Below, piece by piece: positions 10,041-20,379 of a stretch of DNA of 64,000 bases. The stretch covers positions 124,001-188,000 of the forward strand of contig CDRNVI010000029.1 of NCBI GenBank assembly GCA_977017575.1, written 5' to 3'. Positions within the stretch are counted from its first letter, which is position 1, and each line of letters begins with the position of its first letter. Position numbers and translations under genes: made by a program. Origin of the DNA: Paramoeba atlantica (lineage: Eukaryota > Discosea). Below the pieces are notes generated by a model, which saw only the letters and a list, made by a program, of their open reading frames with translations, had not been told where the DNA came from and did not search any database.

Positions 10041-11066
10041 GTGTCCCGTGAACCTTCAGTGGTACCAGACAACCCCATGAGTAGAGAAGAGTTGGCCGTG
10101 GTGAAGACGAGAGTTTGTGAGCAACTGCTTCTTTCCCGCGATCAGAATCCTTCGTTGCACATTAAGGCGGCATGGAATCGGAAGAACGCGGCGACTTCGG
10201 CGAAACAAATATCCCACGGGAAAGTACGTCGAGTCGGGATGGAAATGTGGGCGGTATGGGAAGAGGAGCCAGATCGAGAGTATCCATTTCCCCACAAAGA
10301 GTTAAATTACTATCGCATTGATCTAGAAGACGGACTGGGACACTCGAGCGAAGGACAAGAGTGTGCGTTGGAAGGCGGACGGCCCCTGCCTATTAACGTG
10401 CAGCCCTTTGGATCTGTAGCGACCTACAAGATTGATCCGTATGAACCTGTGACTTGGCCGGGGCATATAGATCAACGCAACGACGACGGCTTTCGAATTA
10501 AGGACCTTTTTCGAGAATTAAAGGAAGCTCCCGAGTATGGTTTGAGATTGAATCAATATTATCAGGACAAATCATTTCAGATGCAACAGGAGCGGAATTT
10601 CGATCAGTTGCTGGGAAAGTGGATATTGTTGGCACGCCAAACTCCGGGCTGGAATGAAGGTCCGTTTTTGGAGTTGGGGAAAGCGATAATCCAAAGTCTA
10701 CGTGATGCTTACTGGCGTGCTTGCAAGGTAGACGTGGAGGCGGTTCACCGAAAAATGGACAAAGATGATCGGGCGCACGACAAATTCTATCAGCATGTAA
10801 CAGATCAGTTGAGTGAGCGTGAAAAGCAACGTAGTCGGTACACTTCTTTCTCTGCGCTACGACGAACAGGGACATATTTCGGAGGAGGATCAACAGGTCA
10901 ATATTCACAATCGTTTCGCCCCTCGTACGGAACTTATCGCGCGCAATGTTACAATTGCAGATCACCAGATCATTTGATTAAAGATTGCCCATACAAACGC
11001 ACATCACCGCCGGATTTTCGTCAGCGGACGGCTGGCAACGCCCCCCAGGGCGGAAAGTCGTTATGA
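10041..11066 (+). CDS. YR-1 gag-like protein
   Basis: Fossil virus-like element part. About 330 residues; the first ATG in frame is at 10,077. The middle has FRIKDLFRELKEAPEYGLRL, which aligns with the gag proteins of YR-3 and YR-4 (PRELIRELREAPQLGVRF). The C-terminus has a CCHC knuckle, CYNCRSPDHLIKDCP, expected to bind element RNA. The recombinase gene follows on the same strand. Confidence 0.8.
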   Translation: MSREPSVVPDNPMSREELAVVKTRVCEQLLLSRDQNPSLHIKAAWNRKNAATSAKQISHGKVRRVGMEMWAVWEEEPDREYPFPHKELNYYRIDLEDGLGHSSEGQECALEGGRPLPINVQPFGSVATYKIDPYEPVTWPGHIDQRNDDGFRIKDLFRELKEAPEYGLRLNQYYQDKSFQMQQERNFDQLLGKWILLARQTPGWNEGPFLELGKAIIQSLRDAYWRACKVDVEAVHRKMDKDDRAHDKFYQHVTDQLSEREKQRSRYTSFSALRRTGTYFGGGSTGQYSQSFRPSYGTYRAQCYNCRSPDHLIKDCPYKRTSPPDFRQRTAGNAPQGGKSL

Positions 11067-11234
11067 AACGCCCGTCCATTAATCGCCAGTGTTCCTCGAG
11101 TCACATACACGCGTATAGATCCAGGAACGAACATCTCGCATATAATACCCGCCAAACGCGGCAGAAGCAAAGCAGTCAAATACAAGAGGATACATCCAGG
11201 GGATCAAAGGGAGAGTGTAGCGAAGAGAACGCGA

Positions 11235-12230
11235 GTGATACAAGAGGGTGTAAAAAATGTGAAAGACTCGAATGGAAGATCAATTGCTTGTGGAAATTTG
11301 TACCAGGGAACATTGAGCCTGGAATGCAGGAGTGTGGCTCGGAAAAATCTTTTGAGTCTGTTGATGGGGGTAAGCAGGATTACTCCCGAGGTACGCGTGG
11401 CATTGGACGCGATGTCCGGAATGTGGAGCTCGTCGACGTGGGAGACACGAGCAAGGTTGTGGGAAAGGTTCCTGGTATATTGCACCGGGAATCATATAAG
11501 ACAGACACCCCTTCACGCAGTGACGTTCGTGCAACTTCTGCCAGTGTCAATACAAACCAAGGTGTCCTACGGAAGGGCGCTAATGACCTTATTCAACCTG
11601 ATCGGATTAAATACTGTCCCAATAAAATTCTTTTGCAAAGCTCTTCAGGCACAAGGAGCAGAGGAGCCAGTACATCAGATGCAGCCGTTGACACCATTCC
11701 TACTGAACAAGATACGAAGAAGGTGCACCCAATCCGAAAGTCAAACATTGCTGATGTGCTGGAAGGCAGCATCCCGTTGGTCCGAAACCGCCAATTTGAC
11801 CAAGGACAAATTCGTGGAAATATCACCGCAAAAGGTTGTAATTGCTTGGGGAAGGGGGACAAAGGCTACAAGGTGCAACCCGTGGCGCGAATCGATGTAC
11901 ACAGTCATCCAGGGCCAGGGCACAATCGAATTGGCTCAATACGTACGTACGCTCAGGTCATGGGATCGAATGTGCCGGACAAATGTGAGAGAGATGGACA
12001 GGAACATAAAGAGGGTTCTGGGAGAGGGTTTCGGCACACATTCCGCCAAGAGAGGAGCGGTAACGCAATTATTCCAGGAAGTTGTCAAGGGGACAGTGGG
12101 AATCGAAGATGTGAAAAAATTAGCGAAGCACCAGCAGATCGAGCCCCTGTTGCGTTACAATTCAAACCCAGTTACCACCGCGCTAGCTCTAGGAACGGGG
12201 AAGGCGACAGCCAAACTGAGGACGCTTTAG
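11235..12230 (+). CDS. YR-1 tyrosine recombinase
   Basis: Fossil virus-like element part, 331 codons and open throughout. It carries the tyrosine-recombinase signature: an Arg region around CWKAASRWSETANL, the H-x-x-R box THSAKRGAV, a second conserved block LAKHQ, and the presumptive nucleophile in LLRYNSNP. Such enzymes integrate circular DNA copies, which explains why YR elements leave no target duplications. Gag lies upstream and RT downstream, the order known from VIPER. Confidence 0.85.
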   Translation: MIQEGVKNVKDSNGRSIACGNLYQGTLSLECRSVARKNLLSLLMGVSRITPEVRVALDAMSGMWSSSTWETRARLWERFLVYCTGNHIRQTPLHAVTFVQLLPVSIQTKVSYGRALMTLFNLIGLNTVPIKFFCKALQAQGAEEPVHQMQPLTPFLLNKIRRRCTQSESQTLLMCWKAASRWSETANLTKDKFVEISPQKVVIAWGRGTKATRCNPWRESMYTVIQGQGTIELAQYVRTLRSWDRMCRTNVREMDRNIKRVLGEGFGTHSAKRGAVTQLFQEVVKGTVGIEDVKKLAKHQQIEPLLRYNSNPVTTALALGTGKATAKLRTL

Positions 12231-12231
12231 C

Positions 12232-13020
12232 AATGAAGGAGTTATTTCGAGAATATTTGCGGGACATGCCGCAGGAAAAGCATCGATACACGATTGTACG
12301 TACCAGACGTACGACAAAATTGGCCACGGAGGAAGATTTAAAGCTACCACTGCACGTAAAGAAAATTCCCAAAATGGATGTCAATGAAATTGAGAACATG
12401 ATGAATGGAAGTACAAGAAACCGGTTTAGAGAAACGTTGAATACTTTGTTGGATCGGAGGAAGAAACCCGATAGTGAGCCAAAGGTAAATCCACGATTGA
12501 ACATGGAAGATATTAGTCATTTGCTAGACGCACGTATTGTTTCGCGTGTTTCCCCTGAGGAGGAGAACAAAAGACCATCCAATCAATGGGTGATACCGTT
12601 CACAGTAGTTGAGCCTGCGGACGATAAAGGGGAAACGGAGAGGCGGCGCTTCATAGCCTGGACGAAGGAGGATAATGAGCGAATTAAGAACGAGTACATG
12701 CCGCACGTCCCGTTAAAACACGCGGCTTATTATCTCCATCGAGCGCAGGAAGCTTTTGGTGTGAAGCGTGACCTGACATGTGGATTTTATCAAGTACCGA
12801 TTCCGGTAGCAAGTAGAACAAAATTTCGATTTCGCGCAGTAAACGGTGAGTTGTTTGAACTTAATGTGATGCCAATGGGGCACCGGTGCGCCCCGGAACT
12901 GATGCACACCATTACATCCACAATCGCAGGAGATCCGGAGTATTGCAGAGCCGAGACGGCGTATACAGAACAGTTTAAGGTCGATGTATATGTGGATGGA
13001 TTGAGAAGTGCAGGTTCACT
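12232..13020 (+). pseudogene. YR-1 reverse transcriptase, N-terminal portion
   Basis: Fossil virus-like element part. The frame around 12,232-13,020 aligns with the YR-3 RT: LHVKKIPKMDVNEIENMM, RFIAWTKEDNERIK, VKRDLTCGFYQVPIP, NVMPMGHRCAPELMHT and VDVYVDG. It ends at the boundary with the SL-bearing copy, so it is incomplete; the RNase H half is not adjacent. The long frame that begins upstream within the gag/recombinase region is a shadow. Confidence 0.75.
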
Positions 13021-13027
13021 AGACCAT

Positions 13028-13061
13028 TTAACGATAAAGATACAGTTTCTGTACCTTGTTG
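13028..13061 (+). other. Spliced-leader exon remnant 1
   Basis: TTAACGATAAAGATACAG followed by TTTCTGTACCTTGTTG, then T10 and a pyrimidine tract ending TTTTCAG at about 13,093. It matches remnants 2 and 3 and the invariant core of euglenozoan SL exons as I remember them. No GT donor follows, so this is an exon copy, not an SL RNA gene. Confidence 0.75.
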
Positions 13062-13966
13062 TTTTTTTTTCCCTTACTCAGTTAACTTTTCAGATGTCCT
13101 GGGGCAAAGGCCCCGACGGTGGTAAGGAGAAAGCGGCCGCGGACAGCAGCATTCGTACAATTCAAATCCTGCCTTGTGACTCTTCGCGATCTGAAGTGCA
13201 AGACTACCTCCATTTGCATTTAGCATTCATGAAAACAAAGTGTATGACCTCTTTTTCGCCTGACCTTGAGCCTGTAAAACCCTCTTCTGCTCGGTCCGGT
13301 CCTGAGGATTTCATTCGCCATATTTGCGCTACGCGAGTCAGTGTAAAAGGTCGAACGCTTTTATTTCGGATAGCGAGTTTTCGCTGGTATGATGCGACGC
13401 TGATTTTGGCAACGGAAATCAAGGTCGGTAGATCAGAAGATTGGTTCATTGAGCGCCGAAATCCCTTTTCTGCTCTGTTCCAATCTTCAAAACTGCTGTC
13501 CAAGATTTACGTGGAGCCGAGGAATCCGTCAGAAATCACTTTGAGCGCAACAAAATTATGGCCCATTGAGCATCTAAATCCCTTTTCTGCTCTGTGCCTT
13601 TTTTTCCAGCACTCGTACGATTTCGCATGGGTACGTACGATTTCGCATGGGACTACATTCCGGATGCGAATTGGGTAGGTGGTATGAAGCAGTAAAAGAA
13701 CTCCAAAAATAAATTTCTCAATCATTCTTGGTATGATGTTGATGTTTCACGGGAGGCTGTTGCTGTTGAGCATCGCTATATCTTAGAAGTTTATGCTGCT
13801 TACCCTAGAAAAATATGCTGGTCTATTCGAAACCTGAAAACATCAATGATTCATCTTACTTTGCTTACTTGTTTGCTCGTTTTTCCTAGAAGGATTGTTA
13901 TTCTAGGTTGAAAAGTGATATTCAAAATGTGCTATTCAATAAAACGTCTTTTAAAAAAAAAAAAAA
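13028..13966 (+). mobile_element. Retroposed trans-spliced RNA (putative processed gene copy)
   Basis: The unit runs from the SL-like exon to a poly-A stretch at 13,953-13,966 and interrupts the YR-1 RT. Inside is an open frame from an ATG at 13,094, directly after a TTTTCAG acceptor-like site, to 13,678. The protein (~194 residues, starting MSWGKGPDGG) is not recognised and has no domain I can name. A phrase AAATCCCTTTTCTGCTCTGT occurs twice (about 13,459 and 13,577), with a looser third copy at about 13,275, and a second phrase is duplicated at 13,616-13,650, so the frame may hold repeats. SL plus poly-A with no introns is the expected form of an mRNA copied by LINE machinery. An alternative is an unknown non-autonomous element. 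No target duplication is evident. Confidence 0.5.
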
Positions 13967-14138
13967 GTCACGTTTACTTTCTTATTGCCCGTAGTTGATC
14001 GCGAACTTGACAATGTCTTCGTTGTCTTATTGATTTCCGTAGTCTTCTGTCGACTTTCGTTGTGTTTTTCGCCTTTTGTCACTTGGGTATCTTCCTCTCC
14101 TGTATCTTTTAATCGCTTCTTTTGCGAATAAAAAAAAA
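13967..14138 (+). other. Short segment ending AATAAA plus A run
   Basis: 172 bp of unassigned sequence ending GCGAATAAAAAAAAAAAA, which looks like a polyadenylated 3' end. It lies between the retroposed RNA and the truncated LINE-C, so it may be another small retrocopy in the chain. Confidence 0.35.
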
Positions 14139-14141
14139 AAA

Positions 14142-15655
14142 TACATGGAAGACCCGCAAGTTTCCCTCGCACTCATCCGACAATGTGCTGGTTTCAGCCA
14201 AATGGCATATTCTCTTAGAACCACACCCACCAATTCCGTCCATGAGCTATGCGAAGAACTTGACACAGCAATACTACATACCACGGAACGCTCTATATGT
14301 CCTTTAAATGAAGATGCTGCCGCACAAGTACAACGTCCAAAATCTTACGGTGGATTCGGGCTGCGCTCTTCAGCGATGCATGCCTCATCGGCGTACGTTT
14401 CCTCAGTCTCTTTCGCAGCGGATAAGGACAACTGGAACTCCCTCGACGCAAAAGATTTTGCTGATGCAGTACTGGACGTCAATTCACGAGCGGGCACCAG
14501 CGTCCTGGAAGAGAAAACCGGTCTAATTTCCCCTCAGCACGCTTCCTCTCTCTCTCACCTCAAAAAAGTACTGGGTCTCCGTGGATCAAAACGACCTCTC
14601 CCGGCGAATCTTCCCGTAGCACCACCCGGAGACACGACGACCCCTTACTTTGAACAAACGAAACTCGACCACGAGTTTTCATCTTCCAACGACCGAGTCG
14701 CACGCCAAAAGGTGCTCAGCCGTGCAATTTCTTCCCGCGAGTACACCGATGCATATCAGAAAGCTGATCCTCAAACGAGGGCACGTTGGATATCTCAATC
14801 TGGAAAAGGGGCAGGTGACTGGCTGTTTGTCACGCCCTCCAGGGAAAAGGGGCACGCCTTTACTAAAACGGAGTTCCGCACCCTGTGCACCTGGTGGCTA
14901 GGACAAAAAGTATATCCAGAAACACACCCCTGTCCCGTCTCAGGCTGCACGCTTCCGATGGGACCACAAGGAGACCACGCATTGGTCTGTAAACACGACT
15001 ACGGGATCTCTGCGAGGCATAATGCCTTGGCCCTCCAGTTCTTTGACGTTTGTCAAAAGGCCAATTTGTCTCCGAAAAGGGAGCACAGCCTCGGCAACAG
15101 AGGTCCAGGGGGGGCACTCACAAGACCAGGGGATGTGTTCCTTCCGAGCTACACGCTCGGTAAAGGCCTTGTCTTTGATTTTGCGGTGACCCACGTCCAG
15201 CAACAGAAATATACGGACCTGGTCCGTTCTGCTGGCATGGTAGCTGCAGGGGCCTTCGCAGAGAAATATGCAACGAATCACAAGCGTGGACAAAGGCAAG
15301 AGAGCCTATAGAGGCCGGGCATGATTTCACCGCCATGGTAGTGGAATCGTACGGATCATGGAGTCCGACGTCCCTCCATATGCTGAAGAAGATCGCGGGA
15401 AAAAGAGCCGCAGCATGTAAGGGTGATATGTCCGAGCAAGCGTCAATGTTTTTTCTTCTCCAGGACATGAACGTTACGCTCATGCGGTCTCAGGCACGAA
15501 TGCTTGTAAGACGCATGGCAGACGTGGATATCCATGCCAGTCTCGCTTTACTGCACGAGGCACCCTCTGACACCACACCAAATCGTGCCAGCTGCGGACC
15601 GGCAGGAGCGATCGAGCCTACAGTGCCTATTCTCACGCCTCGCCTTCGTGAGTGA
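14142..15655 (+). pseudogene. LINE-C copy X: RT C-terminus and RLE, one frameshift
   Basis: The first frame (to TAG at 15,307-15,309) carries the post-RT region LIRQCAGFSQMAYSLRTTP, GGFGLRSSAMHASSAYVSS, the zinc knuckle CPVSGC...GDHALVCKHDYGISARHN and the RLE core TRPGDVFLPS...FDFAVTHVQQQK. A frameshift at about 15,308 moves the end (MVVESYGSWSPTSL...MNVTLMRSQARM) into the frame ending at 15,655. Elements 1 and 2 read this junction without a shift. Dead on arrival because it lacks the RT, but it preserves the RLE. Confidence 0.85.
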
Positions 15656-15733
15656 GGTACCCCAAGGTGAGATAGGTAGGGATTCGGACTGACAGTACTA
15701 TTTCAGCACGAAGACGCCATGGTATCCAGGACG

Positions 15734-15871
15734 GGTGCTGGTCGGGTCGACAGAGTCTATGCTCACGCCTAGCCCGCGAGGGCTAGGTACCCCAAGTGAG
15801 GTAGTACACGGGCAGTGAATCTCCTCCCCGTCGGCCAGCATCCTGTTTCGCGACCGTGTCGCTGTCGACAC
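15734..15871 (+). ncRNA. LINE-C 3'-UTR RNA structure (copy X)
   Basis: Three pairings can be read. GGTGCTGGTCG (15,734-15,744) pairs with CGGCCAGCATC (15,832-15,842) using two G-U pairs. Hairpin 1 is CCTAGCCC-GCGA-GGGCTAGG (15,768-15,787). Hairpin 2 is GTGTCG-CTGT-CGACAC (15,856-15,871). The same pairings recur in the other copies with compensating changes. In R2-type LINEs the 3' UTR is what the RT binds, so that is the likely role. Confidence 0.7.
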
Positions 15872-16240
15872 AGGCCCGCGCCTGCGCCCTCCCGTATAAC
15901 AAGGGAAGGGTTCACAAGTCAGGCCGTGGAGAGGTCGAAAGACCCGGTCCGGAACGCGCGAATGGATTGGGCATGGATTGCTTGTTTTAATTTTTACTGT
16001 TTTTCTTGTTTGTAGTATATACTTAGGGGAGACTAAATTGCTAGTTTTGGGCTGAGAAAAAAGGTACATCTGTGGACAGAAAAAGAATTGCTAATTTGAT
16101 TGTTTGTTTTCAACTCGTATACCCCCCCCCAATGGACCTACTTGGTTCGTCTACTGGGTCAAAATATAGAGGCAATGCCGCGATTCATACTTCTCCCCCC
16201 TTATTAATTGCAAAAAAAAAAAAAAAAAAAAAAAAACTCT

Positions 16241-16274
16241 TTAACGATAAAGATACAGTTTCTGTACCTTGTTG
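16241..16274 (+). other. Spliced-leader exon remnant 2
   Basis: Same 34 bases as remnant 1, immediately after the poly-A of copy X. It is followed by AATTTTTTTTTACGTAG, a pyrimidine tract with AG that could be a 3' splice site, 25 bases before the LINE-C start codon region. Confidence 0.75.
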
Positions 16275-16316
16275 AATTTTTTTTTACGTAGTATTCTCTC
16301 GGGGCCCAGCTCTTTT

Positions 16317-19300
16317 ATGACGCAAACCAATACTCCTCAGAGCCCCGCACGCTCGAACGAGGACCACCCCTCATTCCATATGAGTGCAAAGGAAGGAGCT
16401 CTCAGCGTAGGCGCTCTCGCCGACGAAGAACGTGCGCACTCTCTCGGCAGTTGGGACCAATTCCAAGGAAACAAGCATTTGATTCGCGCTGTCAGCACAT
16501 ACGACGAACAACTCTACACTACACCAATCCCGGCGAATATTCCTAAGGAATGGTTGGAACGCGCACGTCACATCTCCCAGGAAAAGGAAACCCTAGACAC
16601 GGGCCACGTAGAGGCCGAAGACGAGGAGATGCAGCACTGTGGGGTGAGAAGGCAGAAAATTACTCACGAGGCTACACCCACATCAAAGATCCCCGATGAA
16701 GCTCGGACGCTCAAATCCGCAGTGAAGGATGCTCTTTCCCACCAAGGTCGAAACACTTCCCCATCGAAAGGAGTGACCAAAGCGGACTCGCGCTCGTCAA
16801 GGCGAACACCGGAGCCCCGGACATATTTCTCTTCACCGCGACACGCCGCAAACCAAAATAACTTCGCTGAAAAGACACAAACAAGAGAAGAGACTCGGGA
16901 ATGTCCGGCCATGGGATGCACTTGGAGAAGTCTGCCGCACGGAGGGTCTTGGCAAGCGTTTTATAACCACGTCGCGTGTCGCCACGGAAACGGAGTTCCC
17001 GCTACCTGGGATGCAGAAGGCCGATTTCTTTGCAACTTATGCGGGCGCCATTATGACATCAACAAAAGGGAAGCTCATCCACAAGCCTGCAAAGGGAACG
17101 TTGCGAACCCCCAAATCCCATCGCGCGCAGCACACTCGAGCGACCCAAGCCACCTTCCGGGGACTCAAACTCATCACTCTGAACTTCCCTCGCTATCCTC
17201 TATCTGCACGCTGCGCCTGAACACTTGCAAGGACGTGCCTCCACGTTGCCGTCAACTGTGGGGAGAAATTATCACCAAAGCAGCCCAAAACGCAGTCACC
17301 GAAAACTCTACAGCCGCGTGGACCCTATTCGCCATGCTCCCCAAGTGCTTACTACCCGCCCCACACCGAGGAGGACGTAAGAACCACACAACTTACGCAT
17401 CATACGTCCAGAAGTGCATGAACCGATGGCTCGCGCAAGATTATGTCTCCCTATGGAATGAAGCAGTAGACAACGCACTCAAGAAACAATCTGTAGCCCC
17501 TACAACCGTTCACGACGAAGAGGAAAAGGCAGCTATCCGAGCAGAGCTTCTAGCTCGACAAGGCGAGTACTCTAGGGGTATGGCTGCACTCACGGCGGAT
17601 GCTATGGCGCCTGACGACGAAGACACACTCCTCAAACTTCAGAGCAAGCACCCGCCCCGACATCCAGACAGTGACATCATCGACTATACGCCTCCGCCCA
17701 CAGCGCCCCTAATAATGGATGAACCCGTGGTAGCGAAAACTATCAAGAGCTTTCACCGGGGTTCCTCGTCCGGAACCATGGGTTTACGACCCGAGCACTT
17801 GCAAGCTGTACTCCTGGCGCACGTAGATAACACCGTGAAACCCCTTACTGCCCTTAAAAACCTCGTGAATCATCTACTAGCCGGGAAAGCACCCCTAGAG
17901 GTACAACCATATTTTGCGGGAGCCAGACTTTGCGCGCTTGAAAAGGGCGAAAATGACGTCCGCCCCATAGCAGCGGGAGAAACGATACGTCGATTGGTAA
18001 GCAAAGCGGCTTGCAATGCAGTGAGGAGCAAAGCCAGGGAATTTTTTAAGGGACTACAGTTCGGCGTCGCGACACCGGCCGGTTCGGAACGAATAATTCA
18101 CACTTGCCGGCACGCAATGACAATTCATACGGACAACCCCGACATGGTATTATGTAAAGTCGACCTAAGCAACGCATTCAACAACGTTAGCAGAGCAACT
18201 TTCTTGAAACTTGTAGGCGAACATTTTCCGGAATTGTTCCCCTGGGCTAGCTGGTGCTATACGACAACTAGTGCTTTGACCTATCGTGACCACACACTCC
18301 TTTCGGATGAAGGCGTCCAACAGGGCGATCCCCTGGGACCACTTTTCTTTTCACTGGTCTCCTTGGAACTTGCAAAAGAAATCTATCACCAGGCCGACCT
18401 GGACTTGCAGCTATGGTACCTAGACGACGGGATTCTCATTGGCAGGGCAGAAGACGTCAGGAATTCGTTGGATACAATCGCCAGAGTAGGTCCGCGATGG
18501 GGCCTATATCTGAACATGTCCAAGTGCGAAATAATCACCCCCCCTGCCTCGGCTAACGTTGTAACCATATTTCCGGACATACCCGACGCCAAAATAAACG
18601 TGTGCGGTAACTTTAGTGTCCTAGGAAGCCCAATTGGGTCCCCTGAGTACTGTACTGAATATCTGCTGACACACGCGGTTGAGCCCGCTGAAATGGCCCT
18701 TGATGCCATAACCAGAATCCGGGACCCCCAGGTAGCCATGGCGCTAATTCGACAATGTGCTGGATTCTGCAAATTGGTACATGCTCTACGAACGACGCCC
18801 CCGCAATCAGTTATGAACCTCTGCAAGCGGCTCGACGACTTCCTAATGCACGCGGTCGAATCCACTCTATGTCCTTTGCCTCCCTCCGCACGCGCCCAAA
18901 TTCAGCGCTTGAAAAGACACGGAGGTTTCGGTTTAAAATCGGCGACCGTGCACGCATCCTCCGCTTACGCCTCCTCTGTAGTTTTCGCGGCGGCCACGGA
19001 CTCATGGGATGCTTCAGAAGTGGAGGGCTTTCTACAATCGATTGAAGACGTGAATTCGAAAGTTGGTATCAGTCTACTCGACTCAAACGGACTCGTGCGT
19101 TCCATCCCGCGCCATAAATGTGAAGAACTCTCCCCCAAAGCTCGCTTCACCAAGAGATCTCGCGAGGGAGAAACCAGACATCCCTTTGAACCCGCAAATC
19201 CGCCTTCCCTTCCTCGTGACCGCGCATTGCCTCATTCCGAAGACTTTCCACACGATACAAACCCCCTTTACGCATCCGAAGATTGCGTTGACGCGCAGCC

Positions 19301-20180
19301 ACCCGACTGGGCAAGTAATAGCGTCCCCCGCCAAAAAGACATAAGTTACGCGATCTCTGCCACAGAGTTCTCGCACGCATATGAAAACGCCGACGCCCGG
19401 ACTCGCGCACGCTGGGCTTCTCAGTGTGGTAAAGGAGCAAGCAGTTGGGCGTTCGTAACTCCTTCCAGAGACACGGGCCACGCCTTTAACCCCACAGAAT
19501 TCCGCATCCTATCCCGCTGGTGGTTAGGTGTGCCCGTGTACGGGGAAGAAGGTACATGTCCCAAGGGGAACTGCACACTCCCATTGGACATACACGGCGA
19601 TCACGCTCTCACATGCAAGCACGGGGACGGTATCATCGGCCGTCACAACGCCTTGGCCGATCACTTTGCCGATACTTGCAGTAACGCACGCCTAGCTCCC
19701 CAACGGGAAAAAAGCCTCGGGAACCGGGGCCCCGGAGGCGCTCTGACTAGGCCCGGGGACGTCTTCCTTCCGAGTCTCTTCCTCGGGAAACCTATCGTGC
19801 TTGACTTCGCGGTCACTCACGCCCAGCAATCTAAATACACGGACACAGTCCGAAATGCTAGCTGGGTGGCCGCGGGGTCCTTCGCAGAGCATTATGCCTC
19901 AGAGCAGAAAGTCCGACAACGCCGTGAATCTGAAGATGCCGGAAGCGATTTCACAGCTATGGTGGTCGAGAGCTATGGCTCTTGGAGTGCCAGTGCTTTA
20001 GCCGTTCTCCGGAAGGTTGGAGAACGAAGGGCAAAAGCGTCCAACGGTATCTTGACAGACGAGGCCTCTACGCTCCGTCTCGTGACCGACATGAACGTAA
20101 CATTGATGCGTTGCCAGGCACGCATGATGATTACGCGCCTGCCGGCTGTGGACCCCTTGCCCCCTTTAATCGAGCAATAG
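16317..20180 (+). CDS. LINE-C copy 1 ORF: zinc finger, RT, zinc knuckle, RLE
   Basis: 1,287 residues from the ATG at 16,317, intact. The N-terminus holds a C2H2-like finger (CPAMGC...FYNHVACRH, about residues 196-224) and a second CNLCGRHYD motif, which in R2-like proteins bind the target site. RT: SFHRGSSSGTMGLRPEHL, LCALEKGENDVRPIAAGET, CKVDLSNAFNNVSR (motif A), GVQQGDPLGPLFFSL (B) and LWYLDDG (C, residues ~701-704). The C-terminus has CPKGNC...HALTCKHG...RHNAL, then TRPGDVFLPS...VLDFAVTHAQQSK, a PD-(D/E)xK-type nuclease core. The protein would nick target DNA and prime reverse transcription of its mRNA. An intact frame suggests recent activity. Confidence 0.9.
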   Translation: MTQTNTPQSPARSNEDHPSFHMSAKEGALSVGALADEERAHSLGSWDQFQGNKHLIRAVSTYDEQLYTTPIPANIPKEWLERARHISQEKETLDTGHVEAEDEEMQHCGVRRQKITHEATPTSKIPDEARTLKSAVKDALSHQGRNTSPSKGVTKADSRSSRRTPEPRTYFSSPRHAANQNNFAEKTQTREETRECPAMGCTWRSLPHGGSWQAFYNHVACRHGNGVPATWDAEGRFLCNLCGRHYDINKREAHPQACKGNVANPQIPSRAAHSSDPSHLPGTQTHHSELPSLSSICTLRLNTCKDVPPRCRQLWGEIITKAAQNAVTENSTAAWTLFAMLPKCLLPAPHRGGRKNHTTYASYVQKCMNRWLAQDYVSLWNEAVDNALKKQSVAPTTVHDEEEKAAIRAELLARQGEYSRGMAALTADAMAPDDEDTLLKLQSKHPPRHPDSDIIDYTPPPTAPLIMDEPVVAKTIKSFHRGSSSGTMGLRPEHLQAVLLAHVDNTVKPLTALKNLVNHLLAGKAPLEVQPYFAGARLCALEKGENDVRPIAAGETIRRLVSKAACNAVRSKAREFFKGLQFGVATPAGSERIIHTCRHAMTIHTDNPDMVLCKVDLSNAFNNVSRATFLKLVGEHFPELFPWASWCYTTTSALTYRDHTLLSDEGVQQGDPLGPLFFSLVSLELAKEIYHQADLDLQLWYLDDGILIGRAEDVRNSLDTIARVGPRWGLYLNMSKCEIITPPASANVVTIFPDIPDAKINVCGNFSVLGSPIGSPEYCTEYLLTHAVEPAEMALDAITRIRDPQVAMALIRQCAGFCKLVHALRTTPPQSVMNLCKRLDDFLMHAVESTLCPLPPSARAQIQRLKRHGGFGLKSATVHASSAYASSVVFAAATDSWDASEVEGFLQSIEDVNSKVGISLLDSNGLVRSIPRHKCEELSPKARFTKRSREGETRHPFEPANPPSLPRDRALPHSEDFPHDTNPLYASEDCVDAQPPDWASNSVPRQKDISYAISATEFSHAYENADARTRARWASQCGKGASSWAFVTPSRDTGHAFNPTEFRILSRWWLGVPVYGEEGTCPKGNCTLPLDIHGDHALTCKHGDGIIGRHNALADHFADTCSNARLAPQREKSLGNRGPGGALTRPGDVFLPSLFLGKPIVLDFAVTHAQQSKYTDTVRNASWVAAGSFAEHYASEQKVRQRRESEDAGSDFTAMVVESYGSWSASALAVLRKVGERRAKASNGILTDEASTLRLVTDMNVTLMRCQARMMITRLPAVDPLPPLIEQ

Positions 20181-20236
20181 CACGATGACGGATGTGCAAG
20201 ATGGGCCGCTCAGCCGGAACTCGAACAGCTGGTCCG

Positions 20237-20379
20237 GATGCTGGTCGATGCCGGCAGGGTCTATGCTCACGCCTAGTCCGCCAGGGCTAGGTACTCCAAG
20301 TGAGGTAGGACATGGGTAGGGAACTTTGTTCCTCCCCGTCGGCCAGCATCATGCTCCGCGACCGTGCCGCTGTCGGCAC
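20237..20379 (+). ncRNA. LINE-C 3'-UTR RNA structure (copy 1)
   Basis: Long-range stem GATGCTGGTCG (20,237-20,247) with CGGCCAGCATC (20,340-20,350). Hairpin 1 CCTAGTCC-GCCA-GGGCTAGG (20,272-20,291). Hairpin 2 GTGCCG-CTGT-CGGCAC (20,364-20,379), where a T-A pair of copies X and 2 is replaced by C-G. Confidence 0.75.

Larger units (their letters stand above)
5469..13027 (+). mobile_element. YR-1: tyrosine-recombinase retrotransposon fossil (VIPER/Ngaro-like), split by LINE-D
   Basis: Virus-like element with a left terminal repeat at about 5,469-5,640 (near-identical copy at 33,824-33,990), gag at 10,041-11,066, a tyrosine recombinase at 11,235-12,230 and the start of RT at about 12,232-13,020. 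LINE-D (5,669-10,012) sits between the repeat and gag; the 13-bp duplication flanking LINE-D shows the two halves were once contiguous. On the right the element is cut off where the SL-bearing copy begins at 13,028, and its RNase H and right repeats are not adjacent. It is broken: two large interruptions, otherwise well-preserved parts, so probably not very old. Confidence 0.8.
14139..16236 (+). mobile_element. LINE-C copy X, 5'-truncated
   Basis: Homology to LINE-C copies 1 and 2 begins at about 14,140, downstream of the RT catalytic motif, and runs through the RLE, the structured 3' UTR (15,730-15,965) and the tail to an A run at 16,212-16,236. The next LINE-C copy starts four bases later. 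Confidence 0.85.

Noticed and set aside
10985-13678. One 897-codon protein spanning YR-1
   Set aside because: Its first ~400 codons are out of frame with the recombinase (a shadow), its middle is the RT, and its end is the unrelated retrocopy after 13,028.
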